Source of the DNA: Streptomyces roseolilacinus
GTDB taxonomy: Bacteria > Actinomycetota > Actinomycetes > Streptomycetales > Streptomycetaceae
Direction: 5' to 3'
DNA: 64,000 nt
NCBI RefSeq assembly: GCF_014649335.1
Contig: NZ_BMSV01000016.1
Location: forward strand, 1-64,000
Part shown: one piece after another, positions 1 through 8,200 of the stretch
Layout of the letters: every line of letters starts with the position of its first letter
Numbering within the stretch: the first letter of the stretch is position 1
The notes under the pieces: model-generated
Told to the model about the DNA's origin: nothing
Databases searched by the model: none
Seen by the model: only the letters and a program-made list of their open reading frames with translations
Made by a program: the position numbers and the translations under genes

Positions 1-71
1 GCCACCGCGCGGACGCCAAGAGCGCCCTCATCACCCTCGTCGAACACGCCCTCATGGCGCGACTGCGGTAA
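1..71 (+). CDS. C-terminal end of an upstream gene, possibly a CvnD-type small GTPase
   Basis: Only the last 22 codons are in the window, starting in frame at base 3 and ending with TAA at 69-71. The tail reads HRADAKSALITLVEHALMARLR apart from the cut start, an amphipathic helix. This resembles the end of the Ras/MglA-like GTPases encoded by Streptomyces conservons (CvnD), which often finish with a 'TLVEHA' helix, but the fragment is too short to be sure. A hairpin at 94-127 follows the stop and would end its transcript. The gene converges on accE. Confidence 0.5.
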   Translation, partial: HRADAKSALITLVEHALMARLR

Positions 72-93
72 GTCCCCGGCGTTCCCGCGCACA

Positions 94-127
94 GGGCCCG
101 CACACCGGTCGTCGGTGTGGCGGGCCC
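94..127 (+). terminator. Hairpin terminator after the partial upstream gene
   Basis: Arms gggcccgcacacc (94-106) and ggtgtggcgggccc (114-127) pair with a single bulged base and a 7-base loop. It starts 22 bases after the TAA stop of the plus-strand gene. There is no T-tract, as is common for Streptomyces terminators. Confidence 0.6.
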
Positions 128-168
128 TCGTCCGTCCCCCGCGGCGGTGCGGCGGCGTCCGGCGGGCA

Positions 169-211
169 CGCGAAGGGCCCCGCACTCGTGGTGAGTGCGG
201 GGCCCTTCGCG
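169..211 (-). terminator. Long perfect hairpin terminator after accE
   Basis: A perfect 19-bp inverted repeat (169-187 and 193-211) with a 5-base loop lies 19 bases beyond the accE stop. It is the expected end of the accB-accE transcript and would also block read-through from the convergent plus-strand gene. Confidence 0.8.
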
Positions 212-229
212 CGTACGGGCGGCGGGGTG

Positions 230-442
230 TCAGCCCTGCCAGGAGTGCGGCGCCCGGAAGCCGGACTGGCGCTCCAGCCGGCGCCAGCCGGCCGTGGAGG
301 GAGTGCGGTGCGCCGGGGCGGCCTCGGCGGGGCGGGCGCTCGCGCGGGCCAGGAGGACGGCGGTGAGGGCGGCGAGCTCCTCGGGTGCGGCGTGGCCCCT
401 CTCGACCCGGAGGAGGGAGGCGTCTGCCGGAAGCGTGGTCAC
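230..442 (-). CDS. accE: Acyl-CoA carboxylase epsilon subunit
   Basis: A 70-residue protein that fits the small actinobacterial epsilon subunit, which binds the carboxyltransferase beta subunit and stimulates acyl-CoA carboxylase activity. The N-terminal strand-helix 'LLRVERGHAAPEELAALTAVL' region and the C-terminal 'GWRRLERQSGFRAPHSW' are typical of AccE/PccE. The start is GTG at 442, preceded by gaggag at a good distance. It lies 12 bases after accB and is surely co-transcribed with it. The biotinylated alpha subunit is not in this window. The family assignment rests on length, sequence pattern and position. Confidence 0.9.
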   Translation of the reverse strand: MTTLPADASLLRVERGHAAPEELAALTAVLLARASARPAEAAPAHRTPSTAGWRRLERQSGFRAPHSWQG

Positions 443-454
443 GGGTTCTCCTCG

Positions 455-2038
455 TTACTGCGGCGGGTTGCCGTGCTTGCGGGACGGCAGGTCGGCGTGC
501 TTGGTGCGGAGCATGGCGAGGGACCGGACGAGGACCTCGCGGGTCTCGGCGGGGTCGATGACGTCGTCGACCAGGCCGCGCTCCGCGGCGTAGTACGGGT
601 GCATCAGTTCGGCCTTGTACTCCTTGACCATGCGGGCGCGCATGGCCTCGGGGTCCTCGGCGTCGGCGATCTGCCGGCGGAAGATGACGTTGGCGGCGCC
701 CTCAGCGCCCATGACGGCGATCTCGTTGGTCGGCCAGGCGTAGGTGAGGTCGGCGCCGATGGACTGGGAGTCCATGACGATGTACGCGCCGCCGTACGCC
801 TTGCGCAGGATCAGCGAGATGCGCGGCACGGTGGCGTTGCAGTACGCGTAGAGCAGCTTGGCGCCGTGGCGGATGATGCCGCCGTGCTCCTGGTCGACGC
901 CGGGCAGGAAGCCGGGCACGTCGAGGAACGTGATGATCGGGATGTTGAACGCGTCGCACATCTGCACGAAGCGGGCGGCCTTCTCGGACGCCTCGATGTC
1001 CAGGACGCCGGCGAGGGTCTGCGGCTGGTTCGCGACGATGCCGACGACCTGGCCGTCGAGGCGGGCGAGGGCGCAGACGATGTTGCGCGCCCAGCGCTCG
1101 TGGATCTCCAGGTAGTCGCCGTCGTCGACGATCTCCTCGATGACCTTGTGCATGTCGTACGGCCGGTTGCCGTCGGCGGGCACGAGGTCGAGCAGGACGT
1201 CGCCGCGCCGGTCGGCGGGGTCCTCGCTGGGGTGGACGGGCGGGTTCTCGCGGTTGTTGGAGGGGAGCATCGACAGGAGGTAGCGGACCTCGGCGATGCA
1301 GGTCTCCTCGTCGTCGTACGCGAAGTGCGCGACGCCGGAGGTCTCCGCGTGGACGTCGGCGCCGCCGAGGCCGTTCTGCGTGATCTCCTCACCGGTGACG
1401 GCCTTGACGACGTCGGGGCCGGTGATGAACATCTGCGAGGTCTCGCGGACCATGAAGACGAAGTCAGTGAGGGCGGGGCTGTAGGCCGCGCCGCCGGCGC
1501 AGGGGCCGAGCATCACGGAGATCTGCGGGATGACGCCGGACGCCTTGGTGTTGCGCTGGAAGATGCCGCCGTACCCGGCGAGGGCGGAGACGCCCTCCTG
1601 GATGCGGGCGCCGGCGCCGTCGTTCAGCGACACGAGCGGGGCGCCGGCCGCGATGGCCATGTCCATGATCTTGTGGATCTTGGTGGCGTGGGCCTCGCCG
1701 AGGGCGCCGCCGAAGATCCGGAAGTCGTGCGCGTAGACGAAGACCGTACGGCCGTCGACCGTGCCCCAGCCGGTGATGACGCCGTCGGTGTAGGGCTTCC
1801 TGCCCTCCAGGCCGAAGCCGGTCGCCCGGTGCCGGCGCAGCTGCTCGACCTCCCGGAACGACCCCTCGTCCAGCAGCAGCTCGATGCGCTCACGGGCGGT
1901 CAGCTTGCCCTTGGCGTGCTGCGCCTCGGTGGCGCGCTCACTCGGGCCGCGCCGGGCCTCCTCGCGCAGGGCGTGCAGCTCGGCCACCCGCCCGCGGGCG
2001 TCGGCGGGCTCTCCCTGGGTTTCGTCCACAACGGTCAT
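455..2038 (-). CDS. accB: Acyl-CoA carboxylase carboxyltransferase beta subunit
   Basis: This 527-residue protein is a full-length biotin-dependent carboxyltransferase beta subunit with the two crotonase-fold halves of the family. It transfers carboxyl from carboxybiotin to acetyl-, propionyl- or butyryl-CoA, giving malonyl-CoA for fatty acids and polyketides or methylmalonyl-CoA. Oxyanion-hole glycines are seen in 'GPCAGGAAYSPAL' (around 178-190) and 'RKAYGGAYIVM' (412-422). Ile420 sits where the S. coelicolor enzymes differ (Asp in PccB, Ile in AccB). In published mutagenesis this residue sets acyl-CoA choice, so this copy should have the broad AccB-type specificity. ATG at 2038 opens a typical N-terminus. 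accE follows 12 bases downstream. Promoter elements in the 143 bases upstream are not clear. Confidence 0.95.
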   Translation of the reverse strand: MTVVDETQGEPADARGRVAELHALREEARRGPSERATEAQHAKGKLTARERIELLLDEGSFREVEQLRRHRATGFGLEGRKPYTDGVITGWGTVDGRTVFVYAHDFRIFGGALGEAHATKIHKIMDMAIAAGAPLVSLNDGAGARIQEGVSALAGYGGIFQRNTKASGVIPQISVMLGPCAGGAAYSPALTDFVFMVRETSQMFITGPDVVKAVTGEEITQNGLGGADVHAETSGVAHFAYDDEETCIAEVRYLLSMLPSNNRENPPVHPSEDPADRRGDVLLDLVPADGNRPYDMHKVIEEIVDDGDYLEIHERWARNIVCALARLDGQVVGIVANQPQTLAGVLDIEASEKAARFVQMCDAFNIPIITFLDVPGFLPGVDQEHGGIIRHGAKLLYAYCNATVPRISLILRKAYGGAYIVMDSQSIGADLTYAWPTNEIAVMGAEGAANVIFRRQIADAEDPEAMRARMVKEYKAELMHPYYAAERGLVDDVIDPAETREVLVRSLAMLRTKHADLPSRKHGNPPQ

Positions 2039-2181
2039 GTACCGACCCTACGGAGCCGACCAAGCAAATCCCGCCGTTGACTCCGTACAGTCTCCGGACC
2101 GATCTGCTGTGTGCCTTGAACAGAACCGTGTCGGGGCGCAGGCGAAGTACCAGCATTCGGCCCTGTCGTGTTATGGGATCC

Positions 2182-4638
2182 CTACAAGGCCCCTGCGGCG
2201 GTACGGGCCGGGGGGCGGCCGGGCGGGGCCAGGGCCACCTCGCAGCGGTGCGCGGCGCAGGCGGTGCCGGGGGTGATCCGCAGCCGCAGGGCGGGCCCGG
2301 TGGAGAGTACCCGGACGGACGGGTCGTGGGCGAGGACCCGGCGGACCGGATGGTGCCAGGTGACCTCCAGGGGGCGGCCGGTGCGGGGCGGTTCGCCGAC
2401 GTGGAGGACGGCGGCGCGGCCGCGTCGCCGCAGGAGGACGCAGGCCGGGGCGGTGGCGCTGAGGGGGCCGGTGGTGCCGGGCCGCCAGAAGTGGGCGAAG
2501 GTGAGGCCCAGGGAGCGGAGGCGGACGGCCTGGTGGGCGGCGGTGTTGTCGAGGACCTCCAGCCAGTGCGGATCGGCGGCGCGGGCGGCGACGGCGCGGC
2601 GGGAGGCGCCGGGCATCACCAGATAGGCGTACACCGTGTCGGCGGGGTCGGTGCCGTGGTCGAGCCAGAGGGTCTGGTAGCGGCGGGTGCGGCGCTCGGC
2701 GGAGGAGGCGGTGTTGACGTCGCGCCAGGCGCCGGTGCGATCCTCGCGCAGGGTGCGCAGGGGGGCGGGTCCGGCGGGCAGGACCCAGCCGCCGTGCCCT
2801 TCGAGGTGGGCCCAGCCGGGGCCGGTGGTGAACCGGGCGTCGCCGGCCTCGCCGAGGTTGCGGTTGTCGACGACGGTCTCCACGGGCACGCCGTCGGCGC
2901 AGGTGATGCCGGCGCCGAGGCAGACGACGGCGTCGTCGGCGCAGAACCAGGACTTGCGGGCCTCCAGGGTGGAGCCGAGGCCGCGCAGGTGCTGGCCGAT
3001 CGCGGCGTACTCGCCGTCCGTCACTCCCCCGACCCAGCGCGCGTCCGGCCGGGGCGCGCCCCATTCGCCGCCCTCCCGGTCGGCGAGGCGCCGGGTGGAG
3101 ACGGTGGTGCCGGGGAGCCGGTAGGGGTCGACGGTGGGCCAGAACCAGTCGGTGTACTGGCCGTCGCCGGCGGTGCCGGGGCCGGGTCCCCACCAGGAGA
3201 GCATGCCGGCGCCGGCGTGCCAGCCGCGCGGGTTCTCGCCGTTGCCGCACTCGTAGTGGGCGATGCGGTCGGAGGCCATGGCGATGCAGGCGGCCCAGGA
3301 GGGGCGGCGGTGGACGGCCCGGTCCATGGCGGCGAACAGGGTGTGCCCGGTGGGCTCGGGGGCGGCGGGCACGGGGGACGCGGCGACGGCGTGGAGCCGG
3401 GCGAGGTCCGCGACGTCGAACCGCGGGGCGGTCAGGACGGGGCTGATCGTGTCGCGGGCGATCCAGCCCTTGACGAGGGAGTGCCAGCGCTCGCGCAGGG
3501 CGGGGGCGGCGCCGTCCGCGAGGAGGGCGATCGCGGCGATGACGCCCTGGCCGTGGTAGTGGTCGCCGCGCAGGACGCCGGGGTCGCCGCGCAGGACGCC
3601 GCGGCTGACGGCGCGGCCGCTGACGGCGTCCATCATCAGGCCGTTGCGCAGGAGCGGGGCGTACGCGCGCTCGACGGCGTCGAGGACGGTGCGCCGGGCC
3701 GGGTCGGTGACCTCCCAGGGGGAGCCGGCGAGGAGCGCGAAGAGGCGGGCGAGGCCGTCGAGGAGGACCTGGCCGTAGGTGCCGGTGTACGGGACCGCGC
3801 CGTGCTGGACGAAGCTGCCGTCCTCGTACAGCCCGTCGCCGCGGGTCACGTACGGGAAGACGGGCGACAGCGCGTCGCGGGCGAGGGCCAGTTTGCCGGG
3901 GTGGCGGCCGAGGACGCCGCGCAGGGCGACGGAGCGGCACAGGTCGACGCGGTTGGCGCCGGTGGAGGTGCCGGAGTGGTCGTGGAGGGCGGTGTCCGGG
4001 ACGAAGTGGTCGACGGCGGCGCACGCGGCGTCGACCTGACGGGGCGCCAGGTGGTCGTGGAGGGCGGCGACCGTGTCGAGGAGGAGGCGGGGGCTGCCGA
4101 TCCGCCACTCCCACCAGTTGCCGTAGGGGGTGGTGGCGGGGTGGTAGACGCGGGCGGCGAGGTGGTCGAGGCCGGTGCGGACGGCGCCGAGGAGGGCGGG
4201 GTCGCCGGTGCGGCCGGTGCCGGGCTGGGCGTACGCCTGGGCCATGGTCCACAGGCGGCGGTACGAGCGGGTGATGCCGGAGGGCGGGTCGAAGGGGTCG
4301 CCGGGCCACAGGGAGCCGGCGGCCGGGGCCATGGCGGCCCGGTACCGGGTGGCGAGGGCGCCGGTCGCGGCGAGGCGGGTGGCGTAGGGCTCGGCGGCGG
4401 GGTCGTAGCCGGTGCCGAGCTGGAGGGAGAGCCAGCGGAGGCGGAGGGCGTCGTAGGCGGACGGGTCGCCGGCGCCTCCGGGGGCGGGGGCTCCGGGGGC
4501 GGGACCGTCGGCGGCGCGGGCCGGGGCCGGGAGGGCGGTGGCCGCGGCGGCTGCGGCGGAGGCGAGGAGGGTGCGGCGGGACCAGGGGGGCACGGCACGG
4601 ATTGTGGCCGCGGACCGGGCGTGGAGGGGGCGTGCCAC
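2182..4638 (-). CDS. Secreted polysaccharide lyase family 8 (hyaluronate/xanthan/chondroitin lyase type)
   Basis: About 818 residues with a Tat-type signal: 'SRRTLLAS' followed by an Ala-rich hydrophobic stretch ending ARA. The rest matches the PL8 alpha/alpha-toroid plus beta-sandwich layout. Visible PL8 hallmarks are 'NWWEWRIGSPRLLLDT', the active-site region 'TGANRVDLCRSV' (catalytic Asn), 'DGSFVQHGAVPYTGTYG' (catalytic His and Tyr), and 'ECGNGENPRGWHAG' in the substrate cleft. The enzyme would cleave uronic-acid polysaccharides outside the cell by beta-elimination; which polymer cannot be told. The start is uncertain: GTG at 4638 has no clear ribosome site, and a GTG just before the twin-arginine motif is possible. 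It stands alone, divergent from the YceI gene. Confidence 0.88.
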   Translation of the reverse strand: MARPLHARSAATIRAVPPWSRRTLLASAAAAAATALPAPARAADGPAPGAPAPGGAGDPSAYDALRLRWLSLQLGTGYDPAAEPYATRLAATGALATRYRAAMAPAAGSLWPGDPFDPPSGITRSYRRLWTMAQAYAQPGTGRTGDPALLGAVRTGLDHLAARVYHPATTPYGNWWEWRIGSPRLLLDTVAALHDHLAPRQVDAACAAVDHFVPDTALHDHSGTSTGANRVDLCRSVALRGVLGRHPGKLALARDALSPVFPYVTRGDGLYEDGSFVQHGAVPYTGTYGQVLLDGLARLFALLAGSPWEVTDPARRTVLDAVERAYAPLLRNGLMMDAVSGRAVSRGVLRGDPGVLRGDHYHGQGVIAAIALLADGAAPALRERWHSLVKGWIARDTISPVLTAPRFDVADLARLHAVAASPVPAAPEPTGHTLFAAMDRAVHRRPSWAACIAMASDRIAHYECGNGENPRGWHAGAGMLSWWGPGPGTAGDGQYTDWFWPTVDPYRLPGTTVSTRRLADREGGEWGAPRPDARWVGGVTDGEYAAIGQHLRGLGSTLEARKSWFCADDAVVCLGAGITCADGVPVETVVDNRNLGEAGDARFTTGPGWAHLEGHGGWVLPAGPAPLRTLREDRTGAWRDVNTASSAERRTRRYQTLWLDHGTDPADTVYAYLVMPGASRRAVAARAADPHWLEVLDNTAAHQAVRLRSLGLTFAHFWRPGTTGPLSATAPACVLLRRRGRAAVLHVGEPPRTGRPLEVTWHHPVRRVLAHDPSVRVLSTGPALRLRITPGTACAAHRCEVALAPPGRPPARTAAGAL

Positions 4639-4666
4639 GCGGAGGACGGCGGACTTCGCCGAAGTG

Positions 4667-4717
4667 GTTGAAAATTGAACTTCAGAGGGCTACAGTCGAA
4701 GTAGTTCAATCTTCAAC
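4667..4717 (+). promoter_or_regulatory. Promoter of the YceI gene with an inverted-repeat operator
   Basis: A -35 TTGAAA (4669-4674) and -10 TACAGT (4691-4696) are 16 bp apart. They are bracketed by near-identical inverted arms gttgaaaattgaac (4667-4680) and gttcaatcttcaac (4704-4717), 13 of 14 positions complementary. Each arm itself repeats ttgaa. The A/T-rich dyad overlaps the promoter in a very GC-rich genome and looks like a repressor site; a MarR-type regulator is a plausible guess, but none is encoded nearby. Confidence 0.65.
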
Positions 4718-4748
4718 GAAGATGCGGATCCCTCCGAAGGAGCACGTC

Positions 4749-5357
4749 ATGGGCCTGTTCAACCGCACGTCCGGCACCCGGACCGCCACCGTCGCCGCCC
4801 CGGCCGTCGACCCGTCGCCGGCCGCGCTGACCGGCACGTACACGATCGACGCCGCGCACAGCACGATCGGCTTCACCGCCCGCCACGCCATGGTCACGAA
4901 CGTCCGCGGCGCCTTCACCGACCACGAGGGCACCCTGGTCCTGGACGGCACGGACCCGTCGGCCTCCTCCGCGGCGCTCGACATCCGGATGGCGTCCATC
5001 GACACCGGCAACGCCGACCGCGACGGGCACCTGCGCGGCGCCGACTTCTTCGACGTCGAGCGGTTCCCGCGGATGACCTTCCGCTCCACCACCGCGGAGG
5101 CGCTGGGCGGCGCGGACTACCGCCTCACCGGCGACCTGACGATCCGGGGCGTGACCCGGCCGGTCACCATCGACCTGGAGTTCAACGGCGCCGCGAAGGA
5201 CCCGTTCGGCAACGAGCGCGTCGGCTTCGAGGGCAGGGCCGAGATCCTGCGCTCCGACTGGGGGCTGACCTGGAACGCGGCCCTGGAGACGGGCGGCGTG
5301 CTGGTCAGCGACAAGATCAAGCTCACGTTCGAGATCTCCGCGATCCGCACGGCCTGA
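4749..5357 (+). CDS. YceI-family lipid-binding-like protein
   Basis: A 202-residue protein with an N-terminal low-complexity tail of about 28 residues followed by a complete YceI-like beta-barrel: 'GTYTIDAAHSTIGFTARHAMVTNVRG' region at the start, 'FFDVERFPRMTFRST' in the middle and 'VSDKIKLTFEISA' at the end. YceI proteins form lipocalin-like barrels that bind isoprenoid or amide lipids. No signal peptide is visible, so it is probably cytoplasmic, as in other actinobacteria. ATG at 4749 is chosen for the gaagga ribosome site; an in-frame ATG 27 bases upstream is less well placed. It is transcribed alone from the operator-flanked promoter at 4667-4717 and ended by a hairpin. Confidence 0.88.
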   Translation: MGLFNRTSGTRTATVAAPAVDPSPAALTGTYTIDAAHSTIGFTARHAMVTNVRGAFTDHEGTLVLDGTDPSASSAALDIRMASIDTGNADRDGHLRGADFFDVERFPRMTFRSTTAEALGGADYRLTGDLTIRGVTRPVTIDLEFNGAAKDPFGNERVGFEGRAEILRSDWGLTWNAALETGGVLVSDKIKLTFEISAIRTA

Positions 5358-5384
5358 CCCCCGCCCGCGGCCCCCGCCACCCCA

Positions 5385-5426
5385 CAGCGCCCACCCACCG
5401 CCGCCCGGCGGCCGGGGTGGGCGCTG
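5385..5426 (+). terminator. Hairpin terminator after the YceI gene
   Basis: Arms cagcgcccaccc (5385-5396) and gggtgggcgctg (5415-5426) are a perfect 12-bp inverted repeat with an 18-base GC-rich loop, starting 27 bases after the stop codon. Confidence 0.65.
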
Positions 5427-5445
5427 GGCGTCGCGCCCCCGGCCC

Positions 5446-5530
5446 GCGACGTCCCCCGTCCCGTGACGTCCCTCGTACCGTGACGTCCCTCGTACCGTGA
5501 CGTCCCTCGTACCGTGACGTCCCCCGGCCC
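5446..5530. repeat. Five tandem copies of a 17-bp unit
   Basis: The unit gtgacgtccctcgtacc occurs three times without change (5463-5479, 5480-5496, 5497-5513), flanked by one diverged copy on each side (5446-5462 and 5514-5530). Each copy carries a GACGTC core, spaced exactly 17 bp apart. The array fills the spacer between the YceI terminator and the acyltransferase gene, whose start lies about 40 bp further on. Confidence 0.85.
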
Positions 5531-5570
5531 CCGTGGCCGGGCCCGCGCCCCCCGCCCCGATAATCGCCGG

Positions 5571-6896
5571 ATGCGACGCACCGCCCGCCCGGGCCCCCGG
5601 CCCGCTCCGGACCTCTCCGGCAGGGACCGCCTCCCCTCCCTGACCGGGCTGCGCTTCTGGGCCGCCCTCGCGGTGGTGCTGTACCACCTGTCCCGCCAGG
5701 TCGGCGAGGTCCCCTGGATCAGCGAGGCCACGTGGTACGGCCGCAGTGGTGTGACGTTCTTCTTCGTCCTGTCCGGGTTCGTCCTGGCGTGGACGTACGA
5801 CGGGCGGCGGGTGCCGGCCGCGGTCTTCCTGTGGCGGCGCTTCGCCCGGATCTGGCCGCTGCTCGCGGTGACGACGGCCCTGTCCGCGGCGGCGTACGCC
5901 GCGCTGGGCACCGACGTGTCACCCCGGGCCGTCGCCGCGACGCTGCTCCTGGTCAACGCCTGGCTGCCCGACCCCGAACTGCTGCGGGGCGGCAACCCGG
6001 CCGCCTGGTCGCTGAGCGACGAGGCGTGGTTCTACCTGCTGTTCCCGCTGCTGGTGGCGCTGCCCTGGACCCGGTCGGCGCGCGGCCGCCTCGGGATCGC
6101 GGTCGCCGTGTGCGCGGGCGTGGCGGCGGTGTGGCTCTGCGGGGCGGTGATCGCCGATCCGGTCGTACGGTCGTGGGCGCTCGGGTACTTCCCGGTGACC
6201 CGCACCCTCCAGTTCCTCCTCGGCGTCGCGGCCGGGCTCGCGGTGGCGCGCGGTTGGCGGCCGCCGCTCCCGCCGGGGGCGGCCGTCGCGCTGGTCGTCG
6301 TGTGGCACCTGGCGCTGATCCCCTGGTCGCGGGCGGTGCCGGACGCGCTCTGGTACAGCCCGTACCAGGCGTCGCAGCTGCTCTCCACGCCGCTGTTCGC
6401 CCTGCTGGTCGCCGCCGCCGCGGACGCGGACCTGCGCGGCCGCCGGTCGGGGCTCGGCGGCCGCCGGGCGATCCGCCTGGGCCACTGGTCGTTCGCCTGG
6501 TACCTGGTCCACGAGATCGTGATCCGCGTGTGGGTCGGCACCCAGGGCCGCCCGGTCGGCCCGGTGGCGACGATCCGGGTCTGGCTGCTGGTGGCCGCGG
6601 TCAGCCTGGCGCTCTCGGCCGCCGCGTACCACTGGGTGGAACACCCCCTGGAGCGCCGCCTGCGCGCGGCGGGCCCGGGCGGGTCCCGCCGGGGCGGCTC
6701 GGGGGCGTCCGGCCGGTCCGGGCTCCCCGACGCGCCCGGCCGGCCGCCGCACGCGACCGCCGCGGCGACGGGCGGGTCGCCGCCGACCGCGGTCGGGAGG
6801 GGTCAGAACCCGCCGCCGCCGAAGTCGCCGCCTCCCCCGCCGCCGAAGTCACCGCCGCCGCCTCCGAAGTCACCGCCGAAGTCGGAGGGGTGGTAG
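5571..6896 (+). CDS. Membrane acyltransferase family 3 (OafA/YrhL type)
   Basis: About 441 residues. A hydrophilic N-terminus of about 20 residues leads into 'LTGLRFWAALAVVLYHLSRQ', the typical start of acyltransferase-3 proteins with the conserved helix-1 His. 'SLSDEAWFYLLFPLLV' is the second family hallmark. About ten membrane helices follow, ending at 'YHWVEHPLERRLR'. Such enzymes O-acylate surface sugars, peptidoglycan or small molecules; the acceptor is unknown. The last 75 or so residues are low-complexity and end in repeated PPPPKS, which is simply the antisense of the Gly-rich end of the opposing gene, so the two genes overlap by 94 bp tail to tail. ATG at 5571 is preferred to the in-frame GTG upstream because the intervening codons look non-coding. 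Confidence 0.85.
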   Translation: MRRTARPGPRPAPDLSGRDRLPSLTGLRFWAALAVVLYHLSRQVGEVPWISEATWYGRSGVTFFFVLSGFVLAWTYDGRRVPAAVFLWRRFARIWPLLAVTTALSAAAYAALGTDVSPRAVAATLLLVNAWLPDPELLRGGNPAAWSLSDEAWFYLLFPLLVALPWTRSARGRLGIAVAVCAGVAAVWLCGAVIADPVVRSWALGYFPVTRTLQFLLGVAAGLAVARGWRPPLPPGAAVALVVVWHLALIPWSRAVPDALWYSPYQASQLLSTPLFALLVAAAADADLRGRRSGLGGRRAIRLGHWSFAWYLVHEIVIRVWVGTQGRPVGPVATIRVWLLVAAVSLALSAAAYHWVEHPLERRLRAAGPGGSRRGGSGASGRSGLPDAPGRPPHATAAATGGSPPTAVGRGQNPPPPKSPPPPPPKSPPPPPKSPPKSEGW

Positions 6897-8152
6897 TCCG
6901 CGCCGGAGAAGTCGCCGCCGGCGAAGGAGTCGTAGCCGTCGCCGCCGTACTCGGCCGCGTACGCCGGGGTCGCCAGGGTGGTGCCGAGCATCGTGCCGAC
7001 CAGGAGGCCGGGCAGGAGCGCGCCGCCGTAGTAACCGCCCGCCCAGGGGCCGTACGCCGGACCCGCCTCCCAGTACGGGCGGGGGCCCCACTCGGTGGCG
7101 ACCTGGCGGGCCGCCGGGTCCTGGCCCGCCCGGACCCGGGCCTCGTCGGCCGCGCAGACCGGCACGTCGCGCGGGATGCCGCCGTGCGGCGCCCACGGCA
7201 CGTCCGCCACCGAGGGGCCGTGGCGGGGGTCGAAGAAGCAGGGTGCCCGCCGCTCGGGAAGCGGGCGGCCCTCACGGCGGGCGGCGAGGACGGCCAGCGC
7301 GTGGCGGCCGTCCGCGAGGGCCTCGGTCACGTCCCGGACGTCGTGGGGGTGACGGGCCCCGGCCATGAGCTGCTTCGCCTGGTCGTAGGCGTCCAGCGCG
7401 CGTTCGTAGTCGGAGCGCATCGCGTCGTCGGCGGCCGGGTCGGCGGGGTGGAAGTCGAGGCGGTCCAGTTCCTCGCCGTACGCGGTGATGTCCTCGTCGA
7501 CGACGACGCGCAGCCTCTCCAGCGCCTCGCGCTCCTCGGACCGCTTGCGGTTGCGGCCGCGGACGGTCACCAGCGACACGGCCCCCGCCACCACCGCGAG
7601 CAGCACGCCGACGGTGATCAGGCCGCCGACCGGCGCGCCGTCACCGGGGACGCCCGCCCAGGAGGACGGTGCCGAGCCGCGCAGCTGCGGCAGGGCCTGG
7701 TCGACGAAGGCGTTCAGCTCCGTCGCGGCGTCCACGCCGGGCCGGTGGACCGCCGACACGAGGTTGTCGACCGCCCGCGGGGCGAGGACCGCCCGGTCGG
7801 CGCCCGCGTCGAAGGCGTCGCCCAGGCGGACGGCGTACACGCCGGTCACCCCGGTGAGGGTGCGCAGGTCACGCAGGAGGGTCTCCTCCGGGAAGGCCGG
7901 CGTGTCCGGCAGGACCGCCACCATCAGCGGCTTGTCCGCGTCGAGGATCCTGCGCTCCAGCGCCCGCGCCTCGGACGCCGACAGCTCGCCGGCCGCCTCG
8001 GGGTGCACGTACACGGGACCCTGCCGGAGCGCCTGCGCCGCCTCCCGCACGCCGTCCGGCGCCCGGGCCGCGGCAGCGGGGGCCAGCGCCAGGAGGAACA
8101 TCAGCACCAGGCCCACCACGGCCGACAGAAGGGAGAGCGGGTTTCTCCTCAT
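6803..8152 (-). CDS. TPM-domain-like membrane protein with Gly-rich tail
   Basis: About 449 residues: a signal sequence or first membrane helix (residues about 5-28), an extracytoplasmic domain of about 140 residues of the TPM_phosphatase-like type, a membrane helix near 'GGLITVGVLLAVVAGAVSLVTV', a charged cytoplasmic part, a short hydrophobic stretch 'GALLPGLLVGTMLG', and a C-terminus of repeated GGDFGGGG. This layout recurs in Streptomyces but its function is not established. The ATG at 8152, just before the hydrophobic segment, is chosen over one 33 bases upstream. Its 3' end overlaps the acyltransferase gene on the other strand. Confidence 0.75.
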   Translation of the reverse strand: MRRNPLSLLSAVVGLVLMFLLALAPAAAARAPDGVREAAQALRQGPVYVHPEAAGELSASEARALERRILDADKPLMVAVLPDTPAFPEETLLRDLRTLTGVTGVYAVRLGDAFDAGADRAVLAPRAVDNLVSAVHRPGVDAATELNAFVDQALPQLRGSAPSSWAGVPGDGAPVGGLITVGVLLAVVAGAVSLVTVRGRNRKRSEEREALERLRVVVDEDITAYGEELDRLDFHPADPAADDAMRSDYERALDAYDQAKQLMAGARHPHDVRDVTEALADGRHALAVLAARREGRPLPERRAPCFFDPRHGPSVADVPWAPHGGIPRDVPVCAADEARVRAGQDPAARQVATEWGPRPYWEAGPAYGPWAGGYYGGALLPGLLVGTMLGTTLATPAYAAEYGGDGYDSFAGGDFSGADYHPSDFGGDFGGGGGDFGGGGGGDFGGGGF

Positions 8153-8200
8153 ATCATCGACGCTACCCCATATGAGGCAATTCACCTCTCCCGAGTGGCG

